Source: Rhodospirillales bacterium (lineage in GTDB: Bacteria > Pseudomonadota > Alphaproteobacteria > Rhodospirillales > Defluviicoccaceae). Taken from it: DNA of 64,000 nt. Of this stretch, positions 28,684 to 39,602 are shown one piece after another. The first letter of the stretch is position 1; the number at the start of each line of letters is the position of its first letter. The stretch lies in NCBI GenBank assembly GCA_016712375.1, contig JADJRE010000002.1, positions 462,501 to 526,500 on the forward strand, written 5' to 3'. A program made the position numbers and the translations under genes. The notes under the pieces are model-generated. The model worked only from the letters and a program-made list of their open reading frames with translations, was not told the origin of the DNA and made no database searches.

Positions 28684-30136
28684 ATGGGGCGGAATAAAAT
28701 TCACATGCCGGGCGATATTGACGTGGCCGATGCAACACATATGGCACGGGAGAGCGAATCAGGATCAAACGCGGACAGTCCGCGTGTGGATGCGTCACCA
28801 GGTGCCATGCAGGCGTCAAGCATCCACTTGACCGTGCCGGTCACGGTTGCGGAAGCGTTGGCCCTTGCCGTTGAACGGCATCGGAGCGATCGCTTGCGCG
28901 AGGCCGAAGCGATTTACCGTGCCATCCTCGCCGTCGACCCTGAACAGGCGGACGCCCTGCATCTTTCGGGCGTTCTTGCGCTTCAGCAGGATCGCTCCGA
29001 AGAGGCGATCGCGTTGATACGTCGTGCGCTCGAACACATTCCCGGGCACGCGGATGCGCACAATAACCTCGGCAATGTCTTTCGAAGTCGGGGAGCAATC
29101 GAGGAGGCTTGCGCCTGCTATCAACGGGCTGTCGCACTCGACCCGCACAACGCAGTGGCTCACAGTAACCTGGGTGCCACACTGCGCGCGCTGAAACGCT
29201 ACGGCGAGGCAGAGGCGGCGTTGCAGCGTGCGGTCACGCTCGACCCGCAGAACGCGGACTTCTTTCAAAATCTCGGTAATGTCTACCGGTCACAGCGGCG
29301 CCTGCATGATGCGGTTGCAGCGTTTCGACAGGCGATAGCTTTGCGGCCGTATAATTCCCAAGCCTACAAATATTTAGCATATACACTGTATGCCCTGAAG
29401 GATCGCGAGGAAGCGATACGCCTGATCACCCATTGGGTGGATATCGCGCCGGAAAGCCCCACCGCCCGGCATCTTCTGGCAGCGTACGCCGGGAGCGATG
29501 TTCCGGATCGCGCCTCAAACGAGTACATACGCGAGACATTCAAGCAATTTGCAGCGAGTTTCGACGAAGTCCTGACGGACCTTGGTTACCGTGCACCTCA
29601 ACTCGTTGCCGAAGCGGTCGGCGAGGTGCTGGGCCCCCGCCGGCGGCGGGCTCCGCGTTCTCGATCTCGGATGCGGCACAGGATTAGGCGGCGAGGCTCT
29701 GCGGCCCTATGCCTCTCTACTCGTCGGCGTCGATCTCTCGCCGGATATGCTGAAGCAGGCTTCGCGTCGCGCCTTCTACGATGGCCTTTGCGAGGCCGAA
29801 CTGACCTCGTACTGCCTGCTGCAACCGGATCGCTACGACCTCGTCGTCGCCGCCGACACGCTATGCTACTTCGGTCGTCTTGACGACGTGTTTGCAGCCG
29901 CCGCCTTCGCTCTCGCTGCTGCAGGTTGGTTCGTATTCACGGTGGAGGAGGCCGACGGCGACGCTGTTGCCGGCTACCAACTCAACGTCCACGGTCGCTA
30001 CTCGCATCACCGCGACGACGTCACTCGATGGCTCAACGCCGCCGGATTCCACCCACACCTGATGCGCCACGCCACCCTCCGCCACGAACTTGGCGCCGAA
30101 GTTGCGGGCTTGGTTGTCGCGGCACGACGTGTCTAG
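28684..30136 (+). CDS. TPR-repeat SAM-dependent methyltransferase, frameshifted
   Basis: The first part holds about six TPR units (ADALHLSGVLALQQDRSEEA, ADAHNNLGNVFRSRGAIEEA, AVAHSNLGATLRALKRYGEA, ADFFQNLGNVYRSQRRLHDA), then RETFKQFAASFDEVLTDLGY, the usual linker to a methyltransferase. A run of five C at 29634-29638 puts the rest in the neighbouring frame: LRVLDLGCGTGLGGEALRPY (SAM-binding motif I), VGVDLSPDMLKQA and YDLVVAADTLCYFGRLDD, ending at 30136. Removing one C restores a protein of about 480 residues. The start is 28684 or 28705. This fusion is known as a stand-alone family, not a T6SS core gene; here it heads the rightward T6SS arm. Confidence 0.85.
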
Positions 30137-30380
30137 CGACGCAGGGCATCCGCTTGTCCCGAAACATTTTCGGTGCACGCCTACGCGAAGCCTGTAACAC
30201 TTGTTGGCTGCTGCAAGTGTGGTATCGTTTATATGGACGATTTGCCTGCGCGTTTCGCGAAGCGGAAGTATTTTGCGGCGCGCGCAACAAGGGTGTTGGG
30301 GGATAGAAAGGGAGTCTCCGCCGGTGTGAACCGCACGCTACGCCGTGTCGGAAGAATCGCGACGACGGAGGGGGACAGAA
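30137..30380. other. Spacer upstream of tagH
   Basis: The tagH frame is open upstream to 30173, but those 70 codons lack FHA similarity and look non-coding. The region more likely contains the promoter of the tagH-pppA operon. Confidence 0.45.
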
Positions 30381-31966
30381 ACGTGGCACTGAAATTGCGC
30401 GTTGCTCGCTGCGGCCACTCGACGCCGGCGGTGCCGGAAGAACGGTCGCTGGCCTCGGGTCGCCTCAGCATCGGCCGCGGCGGAGACAATGACTGGGTGC
30501 TCCCCGACCCCGAGAAGACGATTTCGAAGCATCACTGCCGAATAGAGGGCGCGGGAGCTAGCTTTCGTATCTTCGACGACAGCGTCAACGGCGTCTTTCT
30601 CAACGAGGATGATCAGCCGCTCGGGGCCGGCAACTGGAGCGAACTGCACAGCGGTGATCGCGTCCGCATTGGCGAATGGGAATGGGTAGTCGAACTATCT
30701 GCGGTGGGTGAGAAGGGGGCGGCTCTCGGCCCGGCGGCGAGAGACCGGCTCTACGCTGAGCACGAAGCGCTTTCACTCGGCCACGACTTTACGAGCGTCG
30801 ATGCGCTCTTTGGCGACGCCCAATCCCGGCCGCCCATGGGCGATGACGCGGCGCAGCCGCGGTTCCAGCAGGTCCTTCCGCGGTCCATTTTCGACAAACC
30901 TGCCGCATTGCGGTTGCGCGACCTCGACAGCGGAGCACCCCTAGACAGTGTGTTCGAGGCGCCCCGGGGCCACGTTCACCCCGGGGACGACGCAGCAGCG
31001 ACTAACCTTCCACCACCTCCTGTGCTCGACCAACCGGAACCATTACCCCGGCCGTCGACGCCGAGCGAGGCGGCCTCCGCCGCGACGCCAGGACCGCACC
31101 CGCTCGGAACGTCATCCGAAGGCGGCACATTCATACCCGCCGATCTTTTCGATGGGGTTGCCCCCGCCCCGCTGGTACCGATGGGTACGCTTCCGGTTCG
31201 TCCGATTGTGGAGGACGAAACATCCGTCCCGGCGAACGTCGACCGCATACCGCCTCTGCCCTCCACCGTAACCTTACCCTCGCCTGCGCCGTGCGAACCG
31301 ACAGCAGCACCGATCGCTGAAACCGAAGCGGCGATGCCGTCGCCGCCACCGAGCGACGCGGCCATGTTGGCGGCGTTCCTTGCCGGTGCCCAACTCAAGC
31401 CCGCAGACGTCGATCTCGACGACCCCGCGGCGACGATGCGTCGTCTCGGCGAGATCTATCGGCTGGTCGTCACCGGGGTGATGGAGGTGCTCGAGTCGCG
31501 CCGGGCGTTGAAGAACGAATTCCGCACCGATAGGACGGAGTTTTGCCGGTCCGAAAACAACATTCTCAAGTTCTCTGTCGATGCCGAGAGCGCGATGGTA
31601 GACCTGCTCCGACCGACGCGGCGCGGCTTTCTCAGTTCCCGGCAGAGCTTCGAGGAGGCGTTCGCTGATATCAGACGGCATGAGATCGGGGTGCTCGCCA
31701 GTATGCAGGAAGCATGGACCGACCTGCTGCGGCGCTTCGATCCAAAGTCTCTCGAACAGAGACTGAGCGGAGACGCCGGCCTGAGTGGGCTCCTCGGCTC
31801 GAGGAAGGCGCGCGCCTGGGATGCTTTCGTGGTGCTGTACGAGTCGATCGCGGGCCAGACCGACAGCGAGTCCCGGTGCACATTCGAGCGCGTGTTCGGG
31901 GAAGCCTACGAGCGGCATCTGGCGAGGCTGAAGGAAGGCGGCGCCTCTTCGGACGGAGGGCGGTAA
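30381..31966 (+). CDS. tagH: FHA-domain T6SS scaffold (TagH/Fha/ImpI type)
   Basis: Start set at the GTG at 30381 (VALKLRVARCG), just ahead of the FHA domain. The domain shows LSIGRGGDNDWVLPDPEKTI, SKHHCRIE and FRIFDDSVNGVFLN, keeping the G-R, S-x-x-H and N-G phosphopeptide-binding residues. A long Pro/Ala-rich linker (about residues 170-340) leads to a C-terminal helical domain with LRRLGEIYRLVVTGVMEVLE-like sequence, RRALKNEFRTD, NILKFSVDAE and ERVFGEAYERHL, typical for the ImpI/TagH C-terminus. It binds Thr-phosphorylated partners made by PpkA to switch on assembly. First clear T6SS gene of the rightward arm. Confidence 0.9.
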
Positions 31967-31981
31967 GGGGGAGGATCGACT

Positions 31982-32515
31982 GTGCGCGCTCACCATCAGG
32001 ACAGCCGAGTGGCGCCGGCGCAGACGACGCGATGGAGCACAACCCTGCTTATCGCGACGGGAATGGGCCTGTTCGCAGCCTGCTCATCCCAACCGGAGGA
32101 CAAGGAAAAGATCGAACCGCCACCGCCGACGCGCATCGAAGCGTCGATTACGGCTTCGGCCGACGCCAATCCCGACGGGGCCGGCCGAGCGTCGCCGGTG
32201 CGTGTTCAGGTGTTCGAACTAGCGGGCGACGCGGTCTTTCTCGAGGCGAACTTCTTCGCGCTGTCCGACAAGCCCTCCGAGGCGTTGCGCTCAGACCTGC
32301 TCGCCCGCGTCGAGTGGGTGCTGACGCCCAACAGGACGGTGACACTGGCCCGGGAAGCGAAACCGGATACCTGCTATCTCGGCGTTGTGGTGGCATACCA
32401 GAACCTGGACCAAGCCCTGTGGCGAGCCATCCAGCCACTCCAGGCCCACGAGACCAACGCATTGACGATCCGCGTCGATCGGCTCGCCGTCACGATGACG
32501 ACGAACGCGCCCTGA
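31982..32515 (+). CDS. tssJ: TssJ outer-membrane lipoprotein
   Basis: 177 residues from a GTG at 31982. A lipoprotein signal peptide ends in the lipobox GLFAACSS; the mature part starts at that Cys (about residue 36) and is anchored in the outer membrane. TssJ fold segments are RIEASITASADANPDGAGRA, SPVRVQVFELAGDAVFLEAN, FFALSDKPSEAL and CYLGVVVAYQNLDQALWRAI. TssJ nucleates the TssJLM membrane complex. It lies 15 bases after tagH and 20 before tssK. Intact. Confidence 0.92.
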   Translation: MRAHHQDSRVAPAQTTRWSTTLLIATGMGLFAACSSQPEDKEKIEPPPPTRIEASITASADANPDGAGRASPVRVQVFELAGDAVFLEANFFALSDKPSEALRSDLLARVEWVLTPNRTVTLAREAKPDTCYLGVVVAYQNLDQALWRAIQPLQAHETNALTIRVDRLAVTMTTNAP

Positions 32516-32535
32516 TCGAGCGGGCAGGGGAACGC

Positions 32536-33874
32536 ATGTCTTGGCATAACCGTATGATCTGGTCGGAGGGCATGTTTCTCCGCCCGCAGCACTTCCAGCA
32601 ACAGGATCGCTTTTTCGATGAGATCGCGCGCCGCGCGCTGGCTTGTGAACCGGGCCTATGGCTGGGGCTTCCGCTTACTCCAGGTCGACCGGGGACTGCT
32701 GGAAACCGGCAAGGTCTCGATCGTCCGCTGCGATGGTGTTTTTCCCGACGGCACGTTGTTCAGCGTGCCGGACGAGCAGGATCCGCCGCCCATTCTCGAC
32801 GTCGCCCCGGACGCCGCCGACCGCGTCGTCTACCTGTGTGTCCCCGTCGAACGGTCCGCGCTCGCCGCCGCGGAACTGACCGCCGGTGCCGACGGTCTCG
32901 CCCGCTACGAGAAACGCGAGATCGAGGTCTACGACACGGCCGTGGACAGTCTCGGCAGCCGGGCGCGTTTGGAGATCGGGCGGATGAAGCTTCGGTTGCT
33001 TCTGCAGGGCGAAGCCCTGACCGGCTGCCACACGATTCCGATGCTGCGCATTGTTGAAGTCGCCAATGATCGCAAGGTGAGGCTCGACGAGTCCTTTGTT
33101 CCCAGCTGCCTCGACTATCGGGCGAGCGCGCATCTCATGGGGTTCCTCGCGGAGCTGCAGGGCCTCCTGCGCCAGCGGAGCGAGTCACAGGCCGAGTTTG
33201 TCGCGGCATCCGGGCGCGGCAGTGTCGCGGAGGTCGCGGATTTCCTCCTGCTGCAACTCATCAACCGGCTGGAGCCGGTGGCGACCCACCTTTGTGAAAG
33301 CGGAGGCCTCCACCCGGAAGAACTGTATCGTTTCTACCTATCCATCGCCGGTGAACTGGCAACTTTCACCGAGTCGAAGCGGCCCGACAATCTGCCTCGA
33401 TACAACCACGAAAATCTCGCTCTCTGCTTCACGCCGGTCGAGGACGCCATTCGCCGCTCTCTCCAGTGGACGCGCGAGAAGACGGCGATCGCGATCCCAA
33501 TCGAGGAGCTGGGCTACGGTATCCGACGCGCGACCGTCAACGATCGGCCACTCCTGACGACGGCAACGTTCATCCTTGAGATCAGCGCCGACCTCGACGC
33601 GGATCAGCTGATGAAGGGATTTCGTGCTCAAAGCAAACTGGGTCCGCAGGAGCTTATTCGCGACCTCGTGATGCAGGCACTCCCCGGCATCCCGCTTCGG
33701 CCACGCCCCAACACGCCGCGGCAGCTCCCCTATCACGTCAACGCTGTCTACTTCGAGATCGACACGTCCCACCAGATGTGGGCGGCGGTGGCTCAGTCTG
33801 GTGTGCTGACCCTGCACGTGGCCGATACCTCCTTCCCAAACCTGGCGATGACGCTGTGGGCGCTGAAACGGTGA
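32536..33874 (+). CDS. tssK: TssK, baseplate-to-membrane connector, one frameshift
   Basis: The ATG at 32536 starts MSWHNRMIWSEGMFLRPQHF, the invariant TssK N-terminus, followed by QQDRFFDEIARRALACEPG. An indel near 32655 moves the rest into the frame running to 33874: YGWGFRLLQVDRGLLETGKV, FDVALAPDAADRVVYL-like sequence, LPSLKRYNHE-equivalent LPRYNHENLALCFTPVEDAI, and the C-terminal YHVNAVYFEIDTSHQMWAAV. Joined length is about 446 residues, as expected. TssK trimers bind TssF/G and TssL. The GTG or ATG further down cannot be the true start, because the family N-terminus is preserved upstream. Confidence 0.92.
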
Positions 33875-33878
33875 CGAC

Positions 33879-35234
33879 ATGCAAGGTGATAAGACCCCGC
33901 CCAACGAACGCAAGGATGTCGATCAAACGGTGTTCGTTCCGCGGCCGGGCGGGCGGCGGCGCGGAGGCGCTGCGGCCGAAAGCGCCACTCAGCCGGTTGC
34001 CGACGGGTTCGGTGACGCAGGAGCGGCCTTGCCGGAAGGCGTCGGCGCCAACCCGCTGCTGCGAGCGTCTGCCTCGCTGTTCGTGCTTGTCCGGCAGCTG
34101 AAAGCAGTCCGCCAGCACCATGACGTTCCCGGTCTCCGACGCGAAGTGACTGAAGCGATTCACCTGTTCGATTCCGAGGCGAGACGCGCCGGCGTCGACA
34201 CGAAGACAACGGCGCAGGCGGCGTATGCTCTTTGCGCTCTCATCGATGAAACCGTGCTCGGAACGCCGTGGGGGCTCGAAAGCGTCTGGGCAAAACAAAG
34301 CCTCCTGATCATCTTCTACAAGGAGTATACGGCAGGGGAGACTTTCTTCAACTTTATCAAGAAAGCGAAGGAAACGCCAAAAGAATACATGGATCTGCTT
34401 GAGTTTTATTTCGTTTGCATCAGCCTTGGCTTCCAGGGTCGCTTTCGTGTGGAGTCAGGCGGGGTGAATGAACTGGCACGTATCAAGGACGATCTGTTCA
34501 ACATCATCGTCCGTGAAAGAGGACGGCCAGACCCCGAACTTTCAGTCCGCTGGCGTGGGGTCAGCGACAAGGCGCCTGCGGTCTCGCGCGTCATTCCGTT
34601 GTGGACGGTTGCCGTCGCCACTCTCGGACTCCTGCTACTCGGGTACGCATTCTTTACCTACCGCCTGAACGCCGCCTCCGACGTTACCTACGCGAAGATC
34701 GCCGGTCTCGCACCGGTCGCGGCGCGGTCGGCGCCGGTGAGCATCCCTACGGTTATCGAAACAAACCCGCAGCAGATGAGCCAGAGGTTGCGCGTCACAC
34801 TCGACGCGGAAATTCGTGCCCGCCAGCCTGACGTCGAGGATGTCGGCCATGCGACCCGGATCGTTCTCTACAACCGCGGGATGTTCGCGAGCGGTGGCGC
34901 CAACGGGGAGGCGCAATTTCAGCCGTTGATCCGCAAGATAGCATTGTTCCTCGCCGACCAGAATGCGGCGGGTCCTTTCGTCGTGACCGGCCACACGGAC
35001 AACGTGCCGATCCGTAGCCTGCGCTTCCCGTCGAACCACGACCTCTCCCGGGCGCGCGCGGACGCGGTCGCCGACGTTCTCGTCGCCTCCGGGATAGACC
35101 GCGCGAAACTGCGGATTAACGGCGTTGCCGACAGCGAGCCGATTGCATCAAACGCCACGGCTGATGGCCGGGCGAAGAACCGGCGTGTCGAGATCCTGTT
35201 TTCGCTGACGCAGGCGCAGGAGGCGGCACAATGA
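33879..35234 (+). CDS. tssL: TssL inner-membrane protein with OmpA-like C-terminus
   Basis: 451 residues, intact. Cytoplasmic DotU domain (NPLLRASASLFVLVRQLKAV, TAQAAYALCALIDETVLGTP, FKEYTAGETFF-like segment, CISLGFQGRFRV), one membrane helix (VIPLWTVAVATLGLLLLGYA, about residues 233-255), and a periplasmic OmpA/MotB peptidoglycan-binding domain with FVVTGHTDNVPIRS, LSRARADAVADVLVASGI and ADGRAKNRRVEILF. The fused peptidoglycan domain marks the extended TssL class. It overlaps the next gene start by ATGA. Works with TssM and TssJ as the trans-envelope complex. Confidence 0.95.
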   Translation: MQGDKTPPNERKDVDQTVFVPRPGGRRRGGAAAESATQPVADGFGDAGAALPEGVGANPLLRASASLFVLVRQLKAVRQHHDVPGLRREVTEAIHLFDSEARRAGVDTKTTAQAAYALCALIDETVLGTPWGLESVWAKQSLLIIFYKEYTAGETFFNFIKKAKETPKEYMDLLEFYFVCISLGFQGRFRVESGGVNELARIKDDLFNIIVRERGRPDPELSVRWRGVSDKAPAVSRVIPLWTVAVATLGLLLLGYAFFTYRLNAASDVTYAKIAGLAPVAARSAPVSIPTVIETNPQQMSQRLRVTLDAEIRARQPDVEDVGHATRIVLYNRGMFASGGANGEAQFQPLIRKIALFLADQNAAGPFVVTGHTDNVPIRSLRFPSNHDLSRARADAVADVLVASGIDRAKLRINGVADSEPIASNATADGRAKNRRVEILFSLTQAQEAAQ

Positions 35235-35249
35235 AAAGCTTTTGGCTGG

Positions 35250-38200
35250 ATGCTCAATCGCTGGGTGCTGTCCGTCGCGGCGCTGCTCATCCTGGCGCTG
35301 CTCGTCTGGTTCTTCGGCGCCGATCTCGCCTTCGCCGGTCACACACCGCTCGCGGGCGAGGTCTCCCGCCTCGTCGCAATCCTCGTGATCGTGCTGATCT
35401 GGGCGGCGGTCAACATCATCGTCCTATCGCGCCAGCGGCGTGCCAACCGGGACGTGGTCACCTCTCTTTCCGCTGAAGCGCCGGCGCCGATCCCGGAGGA
35501 TCCGAAGGCGATCGCCGCGCGTGAGGAGAGCGATGCACTGTCGAGCGGCTTTCGCGAGGCTCTGGCGATCCTGCGGGAAGCGAGGCTCGGCCGACCCGGG
35601 CGGCGGCGTTACCTTTACCAGCTGCCATGGTACGTCATCATCGGCCCGCCGGGCGCCGGCAAGACCACTGCTTTGTATAATTCTGGACTGAGTTTCCCCC
35701 TCAGGCACAAGTTTGGCGACCGGGCGCTGCGCGGGGTCAGTGGTACCCGTAACTGCGACTGGTTCTTCAGTGACGATGCTGTTCTCATCGATACGGCAGG
35801 GCGGTACACGACACAGGACTCCGATGAGCCCGTCGACCGCTCCGCCTGGCTGAGCTTCCTCGACTTGCTGCGCAAGCATCGACCGCGCAGGCCGATCGAC
35901 GGCATCCTCGTTGCGTTCAGTCTCACCGAAATCACCGCCGGAGCCCCGAACGAGCGGCTGGTCCACGCGCGCGCGGTCAAGGCCCGCATTCATGAACTTT
36001 ACGCCACGCTGAAGGTGCGCGCGCCCGTCTACGTTTTGTTCACCAAATGTGACCTCGTCGCAGGCTTCACCGAGTTCTTTGGCGACCTGGCACAGGAAGA
36101 GCGGTCCCAAGTCTGGGGTGCGACTGTAACCCTGAAGGAATCGCAAAATCCGAACGACTTGCCGGCCACTTTCCAGAATGATCTGGACCAGTTGTTCGAG
36201 CGGCTAGCGACCCGCATTGTCACCAGACTCGAGGAAGAGCGCGATGTCGCGCGCCGTAGTCTTCTCTTGTCGTTTCCACAGCAGATGAAGGTCCTCAAGC
36301 CGGCACTCGAGGAGTTTTTGGCGGAGCTCGTTGGTCAAACCCGGTTTGAGGAACCGCTGCTGGTGCGCGGTGTGTATCTGACCAGCGCCACCCAGCTCGG
36401 CACGCCGACCGATCGCGTCATCGCGGCGATTGCGGCCCGGTTCCAGCTCAGACGCGAAGCGGTACCCGCTTTCAGCGGCCGGGGCCTTTCGTATTTCCTG
36501 AAGCGCCTCCTGCAGGACATGATCTTCAAGGAAGCCGGGCTGGTCGCCGGCACCGGGGTCATCTCACGCTACCGGCCGTATTTCCAGTGGGCGGCCTATG
36601 GGGGGGCGGCAGCCGCCATCCTGCTGATGCTTGGCGCCTGGACAGTCAGCTACCTTGGCAATCGGGCCTTGATTGCGGATGTCGAGGCGAGGGTCGAGGC
36701 CCTCCAGCGAGATCACGCCACGGCGCTGGCCGGCCGCGGCGGCGCAACGGACGTCATCGCGTTGTTGGATGCCTTGCGGGCTCTGCCTTACGGCTATGCT
36801 GAGGGCGATCGGAGTCCGCCGCTTTCGGTAACCGCCGGCCTCTTTCAGGGCGACAAACTGGGCGAGGCAGAGCACCTCGCCTACCATCGGGCGCTCGACC
36901 GACTGTTCGTCCCGATCTTGATGGCTCGCCTGGAGGAGCAGGTCGCCGGACATCTGGGTGATCCAGAGTATCTTTATCAGGCCCTCAAGGCCTACCTTAT
37001 GTTTCCGATGCCCGAACACCTTGAGCCGGCGTTCCTCAAGGTTTGGATGGGAATCGACTGGAACGCGCGTTTCCCCGGCGCCGAGAACGCGGATCTTCGC
37101 CGCCGGTTCGCCGAACATCTCACAGCACTTCTCGAGGAACCGATTGATCCCCTCCCGGCCACGAATGAAGCGCTGGTTGCGCGCGCCCGGGCGGCGTTGC
37201 TTCAGATGCCGCTGGGCGCGCGGATCTACTCTCAGGCTGAAAACAGAAATTCTCGCATCCAAGGATAAGGATTGGTCGCTCGCGCAGACCGTGTCGCCCG
37301 ATCAGCTTCGCTATTTCCAGCGCCGAAGCGGCCAGCCGATAACTGCTGGTATTCCCTATCTGTACACCGTCGCTGGCTACCGCGACGTCTTCATTAAAGA
37401 GCGCAAGGTCCTGGTTAACAACGCCTTAAAGGAAACCTGGGTCCTGGGTCCCGAATATGGACGCCTGCAAAGCGAAAGCGAGCAGGCCGATCTCGCGCGG
37501 AAGGTCGAGGAAGCTTATCTGACAGACTACATCCAGCAGTGGCAGGCCTTCATAAACGATATTGAGCTCGTTCCGACGACGAATACAGAGGCGCATGCCG
37601 ATCTCGTACGCGCCATCGCGCAGCCGGATTCGCCGATCAAGGCAGTGCTCCAGAGCATTGCATCCCAGACTCAACTCGCGAGAGCGCTCCGCGCTGTCGA
37701 AACGGAGACTGGGCCAGCCCAGATCGGGCAGATCGGCGAACTCCGTCAAAAGCTTGAGAGCATGGTCGGTCTTGGTGCAGTCGAGGGGGTCGAGAAGGTG
37801 TTTGATCCGACGGAGAGGGTCGATCGGCATTTCGAACCGCTCAACGCCCTTGTGCGTCAGGAAGGGAATGCGCCGGCACCCATCGACGCGGCACTGCAGC
37901 CCTTTGGCGAGCTTTATGATTTTTTGCTGCAAGCCAGGATCGCCCCGGGCACGGGCAACCTTTCCGTGGAAGGCTTTGCCGGGGATTATGCCCGCGGACG
38001 CGCGATTATCGCGAGGCTGCAAGCTTCGGCGAAAGGCCAGCCGGAACCCGTCGCCCGCATGCTCGGCGGCCTTGCGTCGAAGACGCAGCGCTCGACCCTC
38101 GATCCCAAGCGCATGGAGGCATTGCAGAGGATTGTACAGGTCTGGCGCACGTCCGTCCTGCCGGCCTGCCGCAGCGCCCTTGCCGGCCGTTATCCCATGA

Positions 38201-38826
38201 TCAGGAGCAGCACCGACGACGCCAACATCGCCGACTTCGGCAAGGTGTTCGGGCCAAACGGACTGATTGAAAGCTTCTTCAAGCAGTACCTGCAGGCCTA
38301 TGCCGACACCTCCGTCCGCCCATGGCGGTGGACGGAAGCGAGCGCCGGCGGCCTTGGTTTCACGTCTTCGTCACTGCGCATGTTCGAGGACGCGGCGAAG
38401 ATACGCCAAGCCTATTTTCCGAGCGGCGGACCCCAGCCGCAGGTTTCGTTGACGATCCAGCCGCAGAGCCTCGACGCCCGCGCACGGAAGGCAGAGCTCG
38501 ACGTGGGTGGGCAGGCCGTCGTCAACGACCACGGGCCGCTGACCGCAGTCCCTATCCAATGGCCTGCGGCAGCTCCGACGGCGCGCCTGGCATTCACGCC
38601 AGTCGACAATCCCGGCCAGTCGATCGCCATCACCCGCGGCGGGCCTTGGGCATTCTTCCACCTGCTGGATGACGCGAAGCTGGAGAGCAGCGGCAGCCCC
38701 GATCGCATCCGCGCCAAGTTCGACCTCCAGGGGTTTCAGGCGACGTTTCAGCTGCAAGCCGAAAGCGTCGTAAATCCTTTCGCACTGCCGGAGCTTCAGA
38801 ACTTCCAATGCCGGGATCTCCTCTAG
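35250..38826 (+). CDS. tssM: TssM (IcmF/VasK) inner-membrane core, frameshifted
   Basis: About 1190 residues in all. It begins MLNRWVLSVAALLILALLVW, two membrane helices, then Walker A GPPGAGKTTALYNSGL, VLIDTAGRYTTQD, and the IcmF middle part with QVWGATVTLKESQ and LSYFLKRLLQDMIFKEAG. A third membrane helix lies around 36600. A single extra base near 37250 shifts into the frame ending at 38826: DKDWSLAQTVSPDQLRYFQR, YLYTVAGYRDVFIKERKVLV, and the C-terminal block AITRGGPWAFFHLLDDA and FQLQAESVVNPFALPELQNF. The overlap ATG at 35231 would give MKSFWLDAQ out of frame; removing one A there would join it in frame. All domains are present. Confidence 0.92.
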
Positions 38827-39602
38827 ACGACCGGCCCGCGGAGACGGCACCGGCCGTCGGGTCGGACCTCGGCTTCTACGGAAAAATCCCGGCATCAGGA
38901 GATTTCGTTCGCCGCGGTCTACCGGCGGAGTTCGTTCAGCCGTGGGACGATTGGTTGGCCGCAGCCGTGCATCGAAGCCAGGAGGAGCTTGGCGCCGCGT
39001 GGCTCGACTGTTACCTGACGAGCCCTATCTGGCGCTTCGCCATGGCAGCCAGTGTTTGTGGGTCGCGTGCCGCTGTCGGTGTCCTGACGCCGAGCGTCGA
39101 CGCGGTCAACCGCCATTTCCCGGTGGTCATTGCGGCTTTGCTGCCCGACACCTCGAGCCCCCTAAGAGTCCTCGAAGCCGGAGACGGATGGTACGAGGCG
39201 GTTGAACACCTTGCACTGGCGGCACTCGACCCGGGATGCGACGCCACCAAGTTCGGCGGAGACCTGCTTGTCGTCGGCCCACCGCCGCTTGTGCCTTCCT
39301 CCTGCGCCTTGGATGATCGTGGTTTGTCGAAGTCCGCGGACGCCGCGATGTGGGGACTCCGCATCGCCCCAGGCCTTTCCGCCGCCCGCGGTGCGGACTT
39401 GGTCGTTGCTCTCCTCGACACGCTGTCGGGCATGCTGTTCGCCGGGTGGAGCCTGTGGTGGACCAGCGGCTCCGACCATGTCGAACCGGTGCTCCGGATC
39501 CACCGTGGTCTGCCGCCCGCCGAAGACTACACAGCGATGCTGCGAGACCGGCACGTGGATGCCGTGGCGGAACTCTTTGACACGGGGCGGCCTTCAAGAT
39601 GA
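38808..39602 (+). CDS. tagF: TagF (ImpM), post-translational T6SS repressor
   Basis: 264 residues, intact, overlapping the end of tssM by 19 bases. It starts after a short linker at GFYGKIPASGDFVRRGLPAE, the ImpM hallmark, followed by PWDDWLAAAVHRSQEELGAA, SPIWRFAMAASVC and DAVNRHFPVVIAALL. In P. aeruginosa TagF titrates the Fha protein and blocks assembly independently of phosphorylation. Its place between tssM and pppA matches that regulatory set. Confidence 0.92.
   Translation: MPGSPLDDRPAETAPAVGSDLGFYGKIPASGDFVRRGLPAEFVQPWDDWLAAAVHRSQEELGAAWLDCYLTSPIWRFAMAASVCGSRAAVGVLTPSVDAVNRHFPVVIAALLPDTSSPLRVLEAGDGWYEAVEHLALAALDPGCDATKFGGDLLVVGPPPLVPSSCALDDRGLSKSADAAMWGLRIAPGLSAARGADLVVALLDTLSGMLFAGWSLWWTSGSDHVEPVLRIHRGLPPAEDYTAMLRDRHVDAVAELFDTGRPSR

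Noticed and set aside
30173..30380. Extension of tagH to the upstream ATG
   Set aside because: The extra 70 residues have no FHA similarity, and the GTG at 30381 is directly before the domain.
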